DNA from: Phaeacidiphilus oryzae TH49
GTDB lineage: Bacteria > Actinomycetota > Actinomycetes > Streptomycetales > Streptomycetaceae
Direction of reading: 5' to 3'
Assembly: GCF_000744815.1 (NCBI RefSeq)
Contig: NZ_JQMQ01000005.1
Location: forward strand, 1,930,055 to 1,994,054
DNA length: 64,000 nucleotides
Shown one piece after another: positions 51,154 to 61,109 of this stretch; position 1 is the stretch's first letter; each line of letters starts with the position of its first letter. The translations under genes were made by a program, and so were the position numbers. Under the pieces are notes generated by a model, which saw only the letters and a list, made by a program, of their open reading frames with translations, was not told where the DNA came from and made no database searches.

Positions 51154-51314
51154 GCGCTCCGCTTCTCTCCGCACGGTCCTCACCCTCCACGTTCCCCGCG
51201 CCCCGGGGGTCTGCGCGCAGCAGCCCCTGGAAGCGCGGGGTTCTGGCGTCCGCGCCTCCCCCGGCGCCCCGGGATCCGCACTTTGGGGTTGCCACCCGGG
51301 CGCCGTTGTCGGGT

Positions 51315-51356
51315 GCGGCGCCGTAGTCGCGTGGCCGCGCAGTTCCCCGCGCCCCT
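51315..51356 (+). repeat. palindromic 3' element, copy C
   Basis: GCGGCGCCGTAGTCG, then GGCCGCGCAGTTCCCCGCG, is the right half of the element at 39912 in the same orientation. It lies between the convergent small gene and inositol monophosphatase gene, followed by GCCGCCCCTGCGGGGCGGGG, a second hairpin-prone run. Confidence 0.75.
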
Positions 51357-51389
51357 GAAAGCCGCCCCTGCGGGGCGGGGCGGGGCCGG

Positions 51390-52199
51390 TCAGTCGTGCC
51401 AGGCGCCCAGGGCGTCCAGGGTCTGCTGGAGGACGGGGAAGAGGCCGGGGGACGCGGCGACGGTGAGGTCCGGGGAGGGGGCGTCGCCGGGGCGGCCGCC
51501 GATCGAGGCGCCCGCCTCGCTCGCGATCAGCGCGCCCGCCGCGTAGTCCCAGGGGTTGAGGCCGCGCTCGTAGAAGCCGTCCAGCCGGCCGAGGCCGACA
51601 TCGCTGAGGTCGATCGCCGCGGAGCCGGCCCGCCGGATGTCCCGCACCCGCGGGATCAGCTGCTGCACCACCGCCGCCTGGCGCTCACGCCGCTCGCGGA
51701 GGTAGCCGAAGCCGGTACCGATCAGCGCCCGTTCCAGCGGCGGCGAGGGACGGCAGTGCGCCGGCCGCCCGTTGACCTGCGCCCCGCGCCCGAGCACCGC
51801 CTCCACGGTCTCGCCGCGCGAGGGCACCTCGACCACGCCGACGACCGTCCGGCCCTGCCACTCGGCGGCGATCGAGACCGCCCAGCACGGCAGCCCGTAG
51901 AGGTAGTTGACGGTGCCGTCCAGCGGGTCGATCACCCAGCGGACCCCGCTGGTCCCGGTCGAGCTCGCGCCCTCCTCGCCGAGCAGCCCGTCGTCCGGAC
52001 GGCGGGCGGCGATCAGTTCGGTGATCAGCTTCTCGGAGGCCAGGTCCATCTCGGTGACCACGTCGACCGGGCTGGACTTGGTGGCGGCGACGCCCAGGTC
52101 GTCCGGGCGGCCGTCGCGCAGCAGGGCGCCTGCCCGGCGGCCCGCCTCAAGCGCCAGTGCGAGCAGTTCGTCCAGCAGTTGGGGAGAGGGATCGGTCAT
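51390..52199 (-). CDS. inositol monophosphatase family protein
   Basis: A 269-residue Mg-dependent phosphatase. LLGEEGAS, then WVIDPLDGTVNYLYGLPCWA, gives the metal-binding Glu and the DPLDGT motif, and LNPWDYAAGALIASEAGASI is the second motif (WDxxAG). VDVVTEMDLASEKLITELI is also typical. Substrates may be inositol phosphate, FBP, or NADP-like ones. It follows ferrochelatase by 27 nt, so the pair probably share a transcript. Confidence 0.9.
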   Translation of the reverse strand: MTDPSPQLLDELLALALEAGRRAGALLRDGRPDDLGVAATKSSPVDVVTEMDLASEKLITELIAARRPDDGLLGEEGASSTGTSGVRWVIDPLDGTVNYLYGLPCWAVSIAAEWQGRTVVGVVEVPSRGETVEAVLGRGAQVNGRPAHCRPSPPLERALIGTGFGYLRERRERQAAVVQQLIPRVRDIRRAGSAAIDLSDVGLGRLDGFYERGLNPWDYAAGALIASEAGASIGGRPGDAPSPDLTVAASPGLFPVLQQTLDALGAWHD

Positions 52200-52226
52200 G
52201 CGGGTACTCCTCGGAGATCGGGGTCG

Positions 52227-53411
52227 TCAGTCGGTCCAGTCGGCGCCGGCGGCCGCCGGCCGGGAGCCGCGCAGCGCCGGGCAGCAGCCCGCCGGGCACA
52301 GGTCGTGGCTCGGGCCAAGGTCGCCCAACGCGCAGCGCTCCGGGCGCTCGCCGCGCTCGGTGGCCGCCCGCTCCAGCACCAGCCGGCGCACCCCGGCGAC
52401 GAAGCGCTCGTCGGTGCCGACCGTCGCCGCCCGGGCGGCCGGCAGGCCCAGCTCCTCGGCCTTGGCCGCGGCCTCGGTGTCCAGGTCGTACTTGACCTCC
52501 ATGTGGTCCGAGACGAAGCCGATCGGGACCATCACCACGCCCGGCACGCCCTTGGCGTGCAGCGCCTCCAGGTGGTCGCAGACGTCCGGCTCCAGCCACG
52601 GGATGTGCGGGGCGCCGCTGCGGCTCTGGTAGACCAGCTCCCAGGGCCGTTCTGCCACCCCGGTGGCGTCCGCCACCCCCTGCGCCACCAGTCGGGCCAC
52701 GTCCAGGTGCTGGGCCACGTAGGCGCCGCCGGGGCGGGACCGGGCCGGGTCGTCCGGGGCGCCGGAGCTGTCCGCCATCGCGGTCGGGATGGAGTGGGTG
52801 GTGAAGGCGAGGTGGGCGCCGGCCCGCGCCTCGGCCGGGAGGGTGTCCAGGGCGGCCAGGGCGGCGTCCACCATCGGGCCGACGAAGCCCGGGTGGTTGT
52901 AGTACACCCGCAGCTTGTCCACCCGGAGTTCGTTCGCGCCCGGGGCGCCCTCGGCGCGCAGCTCCAGCAGGGCGTCGGCGAGGTTCTCCCGGTACTGCCG
53001 GCAGCCGGAGTAGGCGGAGTAGGCGGAGGTGGCCAGGGTCAGCACCCGGCGGTGCCCGGCCGCGGCGATCTCCCGCAGGGTGTCCGTCAGATAGGGGGCC
53101 CAGTTCCGGTTGCCCCAGTAGACCGGCAGATCGAGCCCCTGCTCGGCGAGGTCCGCGCGGATCGCGGAGAGCAGCCGGCGGTTCTGCTCGTTGATCGGGC
53201 TCACCCCGCCGAACCGGAAGTAGTGCTGCCCCACCTCGGCCAGCCGCTCGCGCGGGATGCCCCGGCCGCGGGTCACGTTCTCCAGGAAGGGCACCACGTC
53301 CTCCGGCCCCTCCGGCCCCCCGAAGGAGAGCAGCAGCAGGGCGTCGTAGGGCGCGTACGGGACGGCCGGCGAGGCGGCCGCGGTGGCGGGGGTTTCGGGC
53401 GCTTCGGGCAT
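52227..53411 (-). CDS. hemH: coproporphyrin/protoporphyrin ferrochelatase
   Basis: A 394-residue enzyme inserting Fe(II) into the porphyrin for heme. [20 protein letters not shown] opens the fold, [20 protein letters not shown] and [14 protein letters not shown] carry the substrate and catalytic His region, and [17 protein letters not shown] follows. The C-terminus has RCALGDLG...CPAGCCP, the Cys-rich [2Fe-2S] tail of actinobacterial CpfC. The ATG at 53411 has AGGAT about 9 nt ahead. Actinobacteria use the coproporphyrin route, so CpfC is the more precise name. Confidence 0.93.
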   Translation of the reverse strand: MPEAPETPATAAASPAVPYAPYDALLLLSFGGPEGPEDVVPFLENVTRGRGIPRERLAEVGQHYFRFGGVSPINEQNRRLLSAIRADLAEQGLDLPVYWGNRNWAPYLTDTLREIAAAGHRRVLTLATSAYSAYSGCRQYRENLADALLELRAEGAPGANELRVDKLRVYYNHPGFVGPMVDAALAALDTLPAEARAGAHLAFTTHSIPTAMADSSGAPDDPARSRPGGAYVAQHLDVARLVAQGVADATGVAERPWELVYQSRSGAPHIPWLEPDVCDHLEALHAKGVPGVVMVPIGFVSDHMEVKYDLDTEAAAKAEELGLPAARAATVGTDERFVAGVRRLVLERAATERGERPERCALGDLGPSHDLCPAGCCPALRGSRPAAAGADWTD

Positions 53412-53545
53412 GCCTTGATCCTGCCATCGATCCGGCCGGGGCTCGGGAGGCCGCCCCCGAGCGGTCCGGTGGGGCGGGGCCGCGGGGGGCCGGTCTCCTG
53501 GGGATAGCCTGTGAAGGTTGATCACGTCCTTGTCCCGGAGCACCC

Positions 53546-54859
53546 GTGCTGAGCAGCTATCGCAGGATCTTCGCCGCGCCCGGCTCCCTCGGCTTCTCCG
53601 CCGCGGGCTTCGTCTCCCGGCTGCCGCTCTCGATGACCGGCATCGGCGTGGTGACCATGCTGTCCCAGCTCCGCGGCGAGTACGGGATCGCCGGGGCGGT
53701 CTCGGCCGCCCTGGCCCTCTCGGCCGCCGCGTTCGGCCCGCAGATCGCCCGCCTGGTGGACCGGTACGGGCAGCGGCGGGTGGCCCGGCCGGCCGCCGCG
53801 ATCTCGGTCGCCTCGGTGCTGGCGCTGCTGGCCTGCGCCGGCTGGGGGGCGCCGGCCTGGACGTACTTCGTCCTCGCGGTCGGCGCGGGCTGCATGCCGA
53901 ACATGGGCGCGCTGGTCCGCGCCCGCTGGGCCGGCCTCTACCGCGGCTCGGACGAACTGCTGCACATCGCCTATTCCCTCGAGTCGGTGGTGGACGAGCT
54001 GTGCTTCATCACCGGGCCGATCCTCTCGGTCGGGCTGTGCACGGCGGTCTTCCCGGAGGCGGGGCCGCTGCTCTCGGCGGCCTTCCTGGCGGTCGGAGTG
54101 GCGCTGTTCACCGCGCAGCGGCGTACCGAGCCGGCCGTGGAGGCACATCCGGCCGGCGGAGCGGGCGGGCCGCTCGGCGGGGCGCTGCGCTCCCCCGGGC
54201 TGCTCGTGCTGGCCTCGACCTTCGTCGCGGTCGGCGCGGTCTTCGGCTCGGTGGACGTGGTCACGGTGGCCTTCTCCGACGCCCACCGCCACAAGGGGCT
54301 CTCCAGCCTGCTGCTGGCGCTCTACGCGGCGGGCTCCGGGCTCTCCGGGATCGTCTACGGATCGCTGCGGATCCGCGGCCCGCTGCCGCGGAGGTTTCTC
54401 ACCGGTACGGCCGTGCTGGCCGTGAGTATGCTCCCCCTGCTAGTCGTGAAGAACCTCGTGGCCCTGGCGGCGGCCCTGTTCGTCGCCGGGCTCACCGTCT
54501 CGCCGCTCATGGTCACCGCGATGGGCCTGGTGGAGAGGATCGTCCCCGCGCGTCAGCTGACCGAGGGGATGACCTGGACCTCCACCGGGCTCGAGGTCGG
54601 GGTGGCGCTCGGCTCCTCCGCCGGCGGCTGGGTGGTGGACGGCGCGGGCGCCGGACACGGTTACCTGGTGACCGTCTCGGCCGGCCTCCTCGCCGCGGCC
54701 ACGGCGTTCCTCGGGTCGCGTCGGCTGAGGTCGGCGCCCAAACGGGAGGGCACGGTCACAGCGGATGCCAGAGACACGGCGCACGGCGGAGACTTCGACC
54801 ACGACGGGGGGCGCGGACCGGGTACCGGCGCCGGGGCGCGGGAGCGCGAGCTCCGCTGA
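53546..54859 (+). CDS. MFS transporter
   Basis: A 437-residue protein with about twelve helices. [20 protein letters not shown] opens the fold; [19 protein letters not shown] is motif A. A central loop (about residues 195-215) separates the halves. The last 35 residues are polar. CGGAG is 7 nt before the GTG at 53546. The 3' end overlaps the lactone oxidase gene by 95 nt, so the two are coupled. The substrate is unknown. Confidence 0.85.
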   Translation: MLSSYRRIFAAPGSLGFSAAGFVSRLPLSMTGIGVVTMLSQLRGEYGIAGAVSAALALSAAAFGPQIARLVDRYGQRRVARPAAAISVASVLALLACAGWGAPAWTYFVLAVGAGCMPNMGALVRARWAGLYRGSDELLHIAYSLESVVDELCFITGPILSVGLCTAVFPEAGPLLSAAFLAVGVALFTAQRRTEPAVEAHPAGGAGGPLGGALRSPGLLVLASTFVAVGAVFGSVDVVTVAFSDAHRHKGLSSLLLALYAAGSGLSGIVYGSLRIRGPLPRRFLTGTAVLAVSMLPLLVVKNLVALAAALFVAGLTVSPLMVTAMGLVERIVPARQLTEGMTWTSTGLEVGVALGSSAGGWVVDGAGAGHGYLVTVSAGLLAAATAFLGSRRLRSAPKREGTVTADARDTAHGGDFDHDGGRGPGTGAGARERELR

Positions 54860-56156
54860 CCCGGTCGCCTGGCGGAACTGGGCGGGCAACCAGAGCGCCC
54901 GGCCCCGGCGGGTGGAGTCCCCCGCCGGCACCGAGGAGCTGGCCGCCGCGGTGCGCGCCGCGGCCGCGGACGGGCTGCCGGTGAAGGCGGTCGGCACCGG
55001 CCACTCCTTCACCCCGGCCGCGGTCACCGACGGCGTGCTGATCCGGCCCGAACGGCTGCGGGCGATCCGGGACGTGGACATCGCGGGCGGCACGGTCACC
55101 GTCGAGTCCGGGCTGCCGCTGGTCGAGCTGAACCGGCTGCTGGCGGCGGCCGGGCTGGCGCTGACCAACATGGGCGACATCATGGAGCAGACGGTGGCCG
55201 GCGCGGTCAGCACCGGCACCCACGGCACCGGCCGCTCCTCGGCCTCGCTCGCCGCCCAGCTGCGGGCGGTCGAACTGGTGCTGGCCGACGGCACGGTCAC
55301 CACCTGCTCCGCGGAGAAGGAGCCGGAGCTCTTCGCGGGCGCCCGGCTCGGCCTCGGCGCCCTCGGCGTGATCAGCGCGCTGACCTTCGCCGTCGAGCCG
55401 GCCTTCCTCCTCACCGCCCACGAGCAGCCGATGGGCTTCGACGAGGTGCTCTCCCGGCTCGACGAACTCACCTCGGAGAACGAGCACTTCGAGTTCTACT
55501 GGTTCCCGCACACCGACCGGTGCAGCACCAAGCGCAACAACCGCAGCGCCGGACCGGCCGCCCCGCTGCCGCGCTTTCGGGAGTGGCTGGACGACGACTT
55601 CGTCTCCAACACCGTCTGGGAGGGGGCCTGCCGGGTCGGCCGCCGGCTGCCGGGCGTGATCCCGAGGATCGCCCAGATATCCAGCCGCGCCTGGAGCGAG
55701 CGCACCTACACGGACACCGCGTACAAGGTCTTCACCAGTCCGCGCCGGGTCCGTTTCATCGAGATGGAGTACGCGGTTCCGCGGGCCGCCGCGAGCGAGG
55801 TGCTCCGGGAGGTGAAGTCCCTGGTCGAGCGGTCCGACTGGCGGATCAGCTTCCCGGTGGAGGTGCGCTTCGCGCCCGCCGACGACCTCTGGCTCTCCAC
55901 CGCGCACGGCCGGGACACCTGCTACATCGCGGTCCACCTCTACCAGGGGACCCCGGTCCGGGGGTACTTCGGCGAGGTGGAACGGATCATGACGGACTAT
56001 CAGGGCCGTCCGCACTGGGGGAAGCTGCACACCCGGGAGGCCGCGCAGCTGGCCGAGGTCTATCCGCGGTTCGCGGACTTCCTCGCGCTGCGCGACCGGG
56101 TGGACCCGGAGCGGCGGTTCGGCAACGACTATCTGCGACGGGTGCTGGGAGCTTAG
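54765..56156 (+). CDS. D-arabinono-1,4-lactone oxidase-type FAD oxidase
   Basis: A 463-residue FAD enzyme. The FAD domain has GLPVKAVGTGHSFTPAAVTD, NMGDIMEQTVAGAVSTGTHG and LADGTVTTCSAEKEPELFAG. The C-terminal ALO domain ends with RPHWGKLHTREAAQLAEVYP and RFGNDYLRRVLG, typical of aldonolactone oxidases. The ATG at 54765 is the only start in this frame; GGGAGGG lies about 16 nt ahead. It overlaps the MFS gene. Members oxidise sugar lactones or sugar alcohols to make ascorbate-like products. Confidence 0.88.
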   Translation: MPETRRTAETSTTTGGADRVPAPGRGSASSADPVAWRNWAGNQSARPRRVESPAGTEELAAAVRAAAADGLPVKAVGTGHSFTPAAVTDGVLIRPERLRAIRDVDIAGGTVTVESGLPLVELNRLLAAAGLALTNMGDIMEQTVAGAVSTGTHGTGRSSASLAAQLRAVELVLADGTVTTCSAEKEPELFAGARLGLGALGVISALTFAVEPAFLLTAHEQPMGFDEVLSRLDELTSENEHFEFYWFPHTDRCSTKRNNRSAGPAAPLPRFREWLDDDFVSNTVWEGACRVGRRLPGVIPRIAQISSRAWSERTYTDTAYKVFTSPRRVRFIEMEYAVPRAAASEVLREVKSLVERSDWRISFPVEVRFAPADDLWLSTAHGRDTCYIAVHLYQGTPVRGYFGEVERIMTDYQGRPHWGKLHTREAAQLAEVYPRFADFLALRDRVDPERRFGNDYLRRVLGA

Positions 56157-56172
56157 CGATGCCGGGCCGGTG

Positions 56173-57402
56173 TCAGCCGGTGGCGGAGTCGGCCGGCTGA
56201 CCGGCCTGGTCCTGGGCCGAACCCTGGCCCGCGCTCTGGCCCGCCCCCTGCCCCGCGCCCTGGGTGGAGCCCTGGCCGGCCGAGCCGCCGGAACCGCCGG
56301 AGCCGCCGGAGGCGCCGCTCGACGGGGTGCTGGAGGCGCCGCCGCTGCCGGAGGGTTCCGGGCTCGGACTGGCGGAGGTTCCGCCGCCGGTGCCGCCGGT
56401 GCCGCCGTCGCTGCCTGAGGAGGCTCCGGAGGACGGCTCGGCGCTGCCGGAGGGGCCGGCGCTCGGTCCGCCGCTGGAACCGCTGCCGCCGGCGCCGCCC
56501 GGGTTGCTCGGGGACGGGGTCGTCCTGCCGCGGCCAGAGTCGTGGCCGCCGCCGAGGGTGGTGCCGCTGCCGTCCTCACCCTGCACCGTGGCGGAGATCG
56601 GCTTGTCGGTGACCAGTTCGACGGCGGTGATCGTCCCCATGGCGAGGGCGAACACCAGCAGCGGGGCGAGCAGGGCGACCTTCCAGTTCCTGGGGCGCCA
56701 GCCGATCCGGCTTCGGTAGGTGCTGACGGACTCGCCGTCCTCGGGCGGCACCCGGGGCGGCGCCACCTCGTGCGCGGGGGCGGCGGGGCCGGCCTCGTCG
56801 CGCAGGTCGGCGGCGATCCCCGTCTCGGGGCCCGGGAGGAGCTCGGTCTCGGGCTCGGTGCCGGATTTGGGGGGGATTTTGGACTCGGTCCCGCTCTCCT
56901 GGGCCTCCTCGCCGGCCGGGGAGAGGATCCGCAGGGTGTGCGCCCGGTCCGGGTCGAAGCCGGAGGGGTTCTTCAGCGGGCGGGTCGGCTGCGAGGGGAG
57001 CCTCGTCGCCGGTAGGGGCTCGGTCGGCGGGGGCGCCAGCGCGCTCAGCTCGTCGCCGACCGGACCGCGGCGCGGTGCGCCGCTGCCCGCCCGGGGGACC
57101 CGGCGCTTCTCCGGGCCCGCTCCGCCGGGCCATCGGCCGCTTGCCCGCGGGGCCGGGGTGTTGCGCTCGGCCAGTTGCTTCAACTGGTCACCGGTGCGGT
57201 GGAAGAGGTGGGTGAATATCGCGCTGCCCGAGGTGGACAGCACACTCATCACCACCGCGCCGGCGATCGTTCCGTACACCCCGAGCCTGGATGCCAGGAT
57301 CGCGCCCACCACGGTCGCCAGTGCGCTCGCGACCACCTGGGTGACGCTCAGGTTCATGCCTCGCCGCTCACGTGTGCGGCCCTTGGACTGCTCTTCCGCC
57401 AC
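56173..57402 (-). CDS. two-helix membrane protein with long Ser/Gly/Pro tail
   Basis: A 409-residue protein. The N-terminal helix region (VTQVVASALATVVGAILASR and GTIAGAVVMSVLSTSGSAIF) is conserved. A disordered stretch then leads to a second segment (KVALLAPLLVFALAMGTITA). The C-terminal 130 residues are low-complexity Ser/Gly/Pro and, at the end, Gln/Gly repeats. The tail is probably outside the membrane. GAGGGAC is 7 nt before the GTG. I do not recognise the family. It is convergent with the lactone oxidase and divergent from sepH. Confidence 0.7.
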   Translation of the reverse strand: MAEEQSKGRTRERRGMNLSVTQVVASALATVVGAILASRLGVYGTIAGAVVMSVLSTSGSAIFTHLFHRTGDQLKQLAERNTPAPRASGRWPGGAGPEKRRVPRAGSGAPRRGPVGDELSALAPPPTEPLPATRLPSQPTRPLKNPSGFDPDRAHTLRILSPAGEEAQESGTESKIPPKSGTEPETELLPGPETGIAADLRDEAGPAAPAHEVAPPRVPPEDGESVSTYRSRIGWRPRNWKVALLAPLLVFALAMGTITAVELVTDKPISATVQGEDGSGTTLGGGHDSGRGRTTPSPSNPGGAGGSGSSGGPSAGPSGSAEPSSGASSGSDGGTGGTGGGTSASPSPEPSGSGGASSTPSSGASGGSGGSGGSAGQGSTQGAGQGAGQSAGQGSAQDQAGQPADSATG

Positions 57403-57908
57403 GTATGTCCCTCAATCGACGCCTTCCTCCATATTGCACAAAGAATGACTGTTCGAGGATCGGATCGGTTCCGGATGGAGGAACCGTGTGAAGATGATCA
57501 CCGTCCCTCCACCGGCTGACGCCCTTTCGGGTAGGGCCCCTTGAGATTCCGGTGATTCACGGGAGACTTGAGCGGCGAGCCGCACCACCTGTTGCCACGA
57601 ATGGAGTACTGTTCGTGAGGCCTGGCCGGTGTCTGCTGCTTGCTGCCGTTCACCCGGACGGCAGGCCTGCGGTGCTCTCCCGGGGCAGCCGAGGGTCGGC
57701 TCGCGGTCAGGGCGCTGGCTGTCGTGCCGAGATTCGGCACGCCGAATAGGTAACCGTGCCATAACGGCGCGCCGGGGGAGGGGCCCGACACGCCGTCGGA
57801 CTCTGCAAGGTTGTGAAGGATGTGGCCCGCCCGAGCCGGGACAGGCCACACTCAGTACGGGGAGCAGCGACGCAGGTGACGTCGGCAGGCACCACCCGGG
57901 AGGTAACC
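57403..57908. other. 500-nt divergent region upstream of sepH
   Basis: No gene is supported. It carries the inverted repeat CACGAA-N10-TTCGTG (57596-57617), with TACTGT inside as a possible -10, and the overlapping palindromes at 57723-57747. AT-richer tracts near 57425-57450 may hold the promoter of the leftward membrane protein gene. Confidence 0.5.
57723..57747 (+). promoter_or_regulatory. overlapping palindromes upstream of sepH
   Basis: CGTGCCGA (57723-57730) and TCGGCACG (57734-57741) form an 8-bp stem with a GAT loop. ATTCGG (57732-57737) and CCGAAT (57742-57747) form a second stem that uses the same middle bases. The two cannot form together, so the site may be either an operator or an RNA switch, 162 nt before sepH. 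Confidence 0.5.
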
Positions 57909-59114
57909 GTGCCCGAACTGCGTGTCGTGGCCGTCAGCAGTGACGGCGCACGGCTGGTGCTGAAGGCTGCCGACGCGACCGAGTACACCCTCCCGATCGA
58001 TGAACGGTTGCGCGCCGCCGTGCGCGGCGACCGTCCGCGACTCGGGCAGATCGACGTCGAGAGCCACCTCAGGCCGCGTGACATCCAGGCCCGGATACGG
58101 GCCGGGGCCACCGCCGAGGAGGTGGCGCAGCTCGCCGGGATCTCCGTGGAGCGGGTCCGCCGCTTCGAGGGACCGGTCCTGGCCGAGCGGGCGTTCATGG
58201 CCGAGCGGGCGCGGAAGACCGCGATCCGCCGTCAGGGAGAGTCCACCGGACCGCAGTTGGGCGACACCGTCGCCGAACGACTGCTGCTGCGCGGCGCCGA
58301 GAAGGACAGCGCGGCCTGGGACTCCTGGCGCAGGGACGACGGGACCTGGGAGGTCGTCCTCGCCTTCCGCGCCGACGGCCGTACGTTCAGGGCGAGTTGG
58401 ACCTACGACCCGCCGCGCCGGCTGGTGCAGGCCAACGACGACGAGGCGCGGGCGCTGATCGGCGAGGGCCCCGAGCGCGGTCCCGTCGAGGAGCCGACCT
58501 ACCCGTTCGTGCCGCGGATCGCGCGGCTGCCGCGAGAGCGCGACGGACGGGAGCGGGACGGGCGTGAGCGCGAGGCGTTCCGCGGCGGCGGGCTCGGCCC
58601 GGGCAGCGGAATCAGCGGCCCCGGCGGCATCGGGGCGGGCGAGGACGGTGCGGGCGCGCCGGACGAGACGCCGGCCGCACCCGCGGCGGGTACGGGCGGT
58701 GCCGCGGCGGGAGCCGGGGCCGGCTCGGTCGCGGCCGGCGGCGACGCGCTGACCAGTCTGCTGGACTCGATGCCCGGGTTCCGGGGCGGTCGGCCCGAGC
58801 GGGTCGAACGCGTCGAGCGGGTGGAGCGAGTCGAGCGCGGTGACGGGGCGGGCGAGGAGCCGGGCGGTGCGCCGCGGGCCCCGGAGCCGCCCGAGCCGGA
58901 GACCGAGGTCCCGCCGGCCGCGGCGGCCTCGGCCGGCGCGGGGGCGGCGTATGCGGACATCCTGATGCCGCGGTCGGTCACCCCGCATCGGGACCGGTTG
59001 GTGGGGACCACCGACCGGCAGGCGGAGGCGGACGGGGTGCGGCCGGGGCGCCGGGCCACGGTGCCGACCTGGGACGAGATCGTCTTCGGCAGCCGCCGGA
59101 AGAAGAAGGACTGA
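57909..59114 (+). CDS. sepH: septation protein SepH
   Basis: A 401-residue cell-division protein that binds FtsZ and supports Z-ring assembly in sporulating streptomycetes. ELRVVAVSSDGARLVLKAAD starts the conserved DUF3071 domain, and LRPRDIQARIRAGATAEEVA, then QLAGISVERVRRFEGPVL, is its HTH-like motif (55-90). RLPRERDGRERDGRER and a VERVERVERVERG repeat near the middle are charged low-complexity. The C-terminal TVPTWDEIVFGSRRKKK is conserved. GGGAGG is 6 nt before the GTG at 57909. A very strong terminator follows. Confidence 0.93.
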   Translation: MPELRVVAVSSDGARLVLKAADATEYTLPIDERLRAAVRGDRPRLGQIDVESHLRPRDIQARIRAGATAEEVAQLAGISVERVRRFEGPVLAERAFMAERARKTAIRRQGESTGPQLGDTVAERLLLRGAEKDSAAWDSWRRDDGTWEVVLAFRADGRTFRASWTYDPPRRLVQANDDEARALIGEGPERGPVEEPTYPFVPRIARLPRERDGRERDGREREAFRGGGLGPGSGISGPGGIGAGEDGAGAPDETPAAPAAGTGGAAAGAGAGSVAAGGDALTSLLDSMPGFRGGRPERVERVERVERVERGDGAGEEPGGAPRAPEPPEPETEVPPAAAASAGAGAAYADILMPRSVTPHRDRLVGTTDRQAEADGVRPGRRATVPTWDEIVFGSRRKKKD

Positions 59115-59131
59115 CGCGGGGTTCCCCGCAT

Positions 59132-59182
59132 CGGCGAGAGGGCGGGGCCGGGGCTTTTGCCCCCGGCCCCGCCCTCTCGCCG
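59132..59182. terminator. perfect 22-bp hairpin after sepH
   Basis: The left arm (59132-59153, starting CGGCGAGAGGG) is fully complementary to 59161-59182 (ending CCTCTCGCCG) across the 7-nt loop CTTTTGC. T-rich TTTCCTCC follows. It separates sepH from the convergent sulfurtransferase gene and should stop both. Confidence 0.85.
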
Positions 59183-59211
59183 TTTCCTCCGGGACTGCCG
59201 GCCCGCTCCGC

Positions 59212-60069
59212 TCAGGCGGTGGCAGCGGGCCGGTCCGTGGAGGACCACTCGCTCCAGGAGCCGGGGTAGAGGGCGGCTCGGTAGCCGGCGAGGGTGAGGG
59301 CCAGGATCTCGTGGGCGGCGGTGACCCCTGAGCCGCAGTAGACGCCGAGAGCCGGGGCGTCGTCGGCGCCCAGCGCGCGGAAGCGGGCGGCGAGCTTCTC
59401 CGGCGAGAGGAAGCGGCCGTCGGGGCCCACGTTGTCGGTGGTCGGCGCGGAGACCGCGCCGGGGATGTGGCCCGCGCGCGGATCGACCGGCTCGGTCTCC
59501 CCGCGATACCGCTCCCCCGCCCGGGCGTCCAGCAGCAGTCCGGGCCCCGCCGCCAGGGCCGCGGCGGCGTCCGCGTCCAGGGTGGGCAGGGCGCCTGGCC
59601 TGGGGGTGAAGTCGCCCTTCTCGTCGGCCGGGGTCTCGTCGCTGGTCGGGCGGCCGGAGTCGGTCCAGGCGCGCAGGCCGCCGTCCAGCACCCGCACCTG
59701 CGGGTGGCCGCCCCAGCGCAGCAGCCACCAGGCGCGGGCCGCCGCGGTGGCGGGGCCGGCGTCGTAGACGACCACCTCGCGGTCGGCGCGGACCCCGGCG
59801 CGGCGCAGCGCGGAGCCGAACACCTCCGGGTCGGGCAGCGGGTGGCGACCGCCGGCCGCGCCGGCCGGCGGGGCGGCGAGCTCGCTGTCCAGGGCGATGA
59901 AGTGGGCGCCCGGGATGTGCCCGGCGGCGTACTCCTCGGCACCGGAAGGGCCCCCGAGCTGCCAGCGGACGTCCAGCAGCGCGGGGGCCTCCGGGCCGGC
60001 GAGGCGCTCGGCCAGCTCGTCGGCGGTGATCAGCGGTCGGGTGTCGGTGCTGTGGTCGGCGTCATCCAT
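59212..60069 (-). CDS. thiosulfate/3-mercaptopyruvate sulfurtransferase
   Basis: A 285-residue two-domain rhodanese. The first domain is inactive-type (PALLDVRWQLGGPSGAEEYA, then HIPGAHFIALDSEL). The second ends GVYCGSGVTAAHEILALTLA, with the active-site Cys loop CGSGVT, as in SseA. The probable ATG is at 60069; an ATG at 60078 is also possible, and both lack a clear ribosome site. It moves sulfane sulfur to cyanide or thiols. It is convergent with sepH. Confidence 0.9.
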   Translation of the reverse strand: MDDADHSTDTRPLITADELAERLAGPEAPALLDVRWQLGGPSGAEEYAAGHIPGAHFIALDSELAAPPAGAAGGRHPLPDPEVFGSALRRAGVRADREVVVYDAGPATAAARAWWLLRWGGHPQVRVLDGGLRAWTDSGRPTSDETPADEKGDFTPRPGALPTLDADAAAALAAGPGLLLDARAGERYRGETEPVDPRAGHIPGAVSAPTTDNVGPDGRFLSPEKLAARFRALGADDAPALGVYCGSGVTAAHEILALTLAGYRAALYPGSWSEWSSTDRPAATA

Positions 60070-60262
60070 GGCGGCCATTGTGGTGGGTCGAGGGTCCTGA
60101 TTGCCGGGAGTCGACCCGGGGCAGGGTTCTTTTCGGTGGTCTTTCGGCTCCGTCCCCGCGCGGCCGGGGGGCGTGGCGCACCGGATGGTGGCACCATCGG
60201 CGGGGGCCTGGCCGCGGGGTTCGCCGGTTCGGGCGCACCGTCCGTCATGAGGAGGCGAAGCG

Positions 60263-61033
60263 ATGGCCGATGTCGGGACCCGGTGCGTGCAGGGGAGCCC
60301 GTGCTGGGCCAGCCTGATGGCGCGCGATCTGGACACCGCATGCCGCTTCTACGGGCCCCTGCTCGGCTGGGACTTCGGCCCCGGCCCCACGCACATGGGC
60401 CCGTATGTGCGGGCCATGGTGGGCGGTGAGCCGGTGGCCGGGATCGGCGTGCTGCAGGAGCGGCTGGGAGCCTTTCCGGTCGCCTGGACCACGTACTTCG
60501 CGGCGGACAGCGCGGACGAGGTGGCGCAGCGGGCGCGGGAGTACGGCGGGACGGTGGCGGTGGGGCCGCTGGACGCCGAGAAGGCGGGGCGGTTGGTGAT
60601 CGCCGCCGACCTGTTCGGGGCGGTCTTCGGGGTGTGGGAGGGGATGGACCACCCGGGCTGGCGCCGGCACGGGGAGCCGGGGTCGGTGGCGTGGTGCGAG
60701 CTGCATTCCCAGCAGGTGCAGGGGTCGGCGGCGTTCTACGCGGGGACCTTCGGGATGGCGGCGGTGGAGCGGCGGCCGGACTGGGCCGAGCTGCTGGCCG
60801 GGGGCACGGCGGTGGCCTGGATCTCCGGGCGGGGGGTCGATCCGAACAGCCGGCCCCGGTGGCGGATCTGCTTCGCGGTGGAGGATGTGGACGCCACGGC
60901 GGTGCGGGCGGCGGAGCTGGGCGGGTCCGTGCTGCAGCCGCCTCATGACCGGCCGTACGGGCGGGTGGCGGTGCTGCGGGATGTGGAGGGCGAGGAGTTC
61001 GCGGTGTCCGCGCTGGTGCCTGCGGCGGGCTAG
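60263..61033 (+). CDS. two-domain VOC (glyoxalase-like) protein
   Basis: A 256-residue protein of two VOC repeats: CWASLMARDLDTACRFYGPL with LLGWDFGPGPTHMGPYVRAM, and SVAWCELHSQQVQGSAAFYA with FCFAVEDV-like ICFAVEDVDATAVRAAELGG. VOC proteins bind metal in paired beta-alpha-beta-beta-beta units and include dioxygenases, glyoxalases and antibiotic-binding proteins. GAGGAGG lies 8 nt before the ATG. The role is unspecific. Confidence 0.85.
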   Translation: MADVGTRCVQGSPCWASLMARDLDTACRFYGPLLGWDFGPGPTHMGPYVRAMVGGEPVAGIGVLQERLGAFPVAWTTYFAADSADEVAQRAREYGGTVAVGPLDAEKAGRLVIAADLFGAVFGVWEGMDHPGWRRHGEPGSVAWCELHSQQVQGSAAFYAGTFGMAAVERRPDWAELLAGGTAVAWISGRGVDPNSRPRWRICFAVEDVDATAVRAAELGGSVLQPPHDRPYGRVAVLRDVEGEEFAVSALVPAAG

Positions 61034-61109
61034 GGCGCTGAGCCGCCCCTGCCCGAGACCGGAGGTGGGCTCGGATGCGGGGCGGCGACTTTCGGTCGCG
61101 TCGCCGGGG

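Noticed and set aside
53546-56156. Ascorbate-like biosynthesis cluster around the lactone oxidase
   Set aside because: Only the oxidase and an unspecific MFS gene are present; no other pathway gene adjoins.
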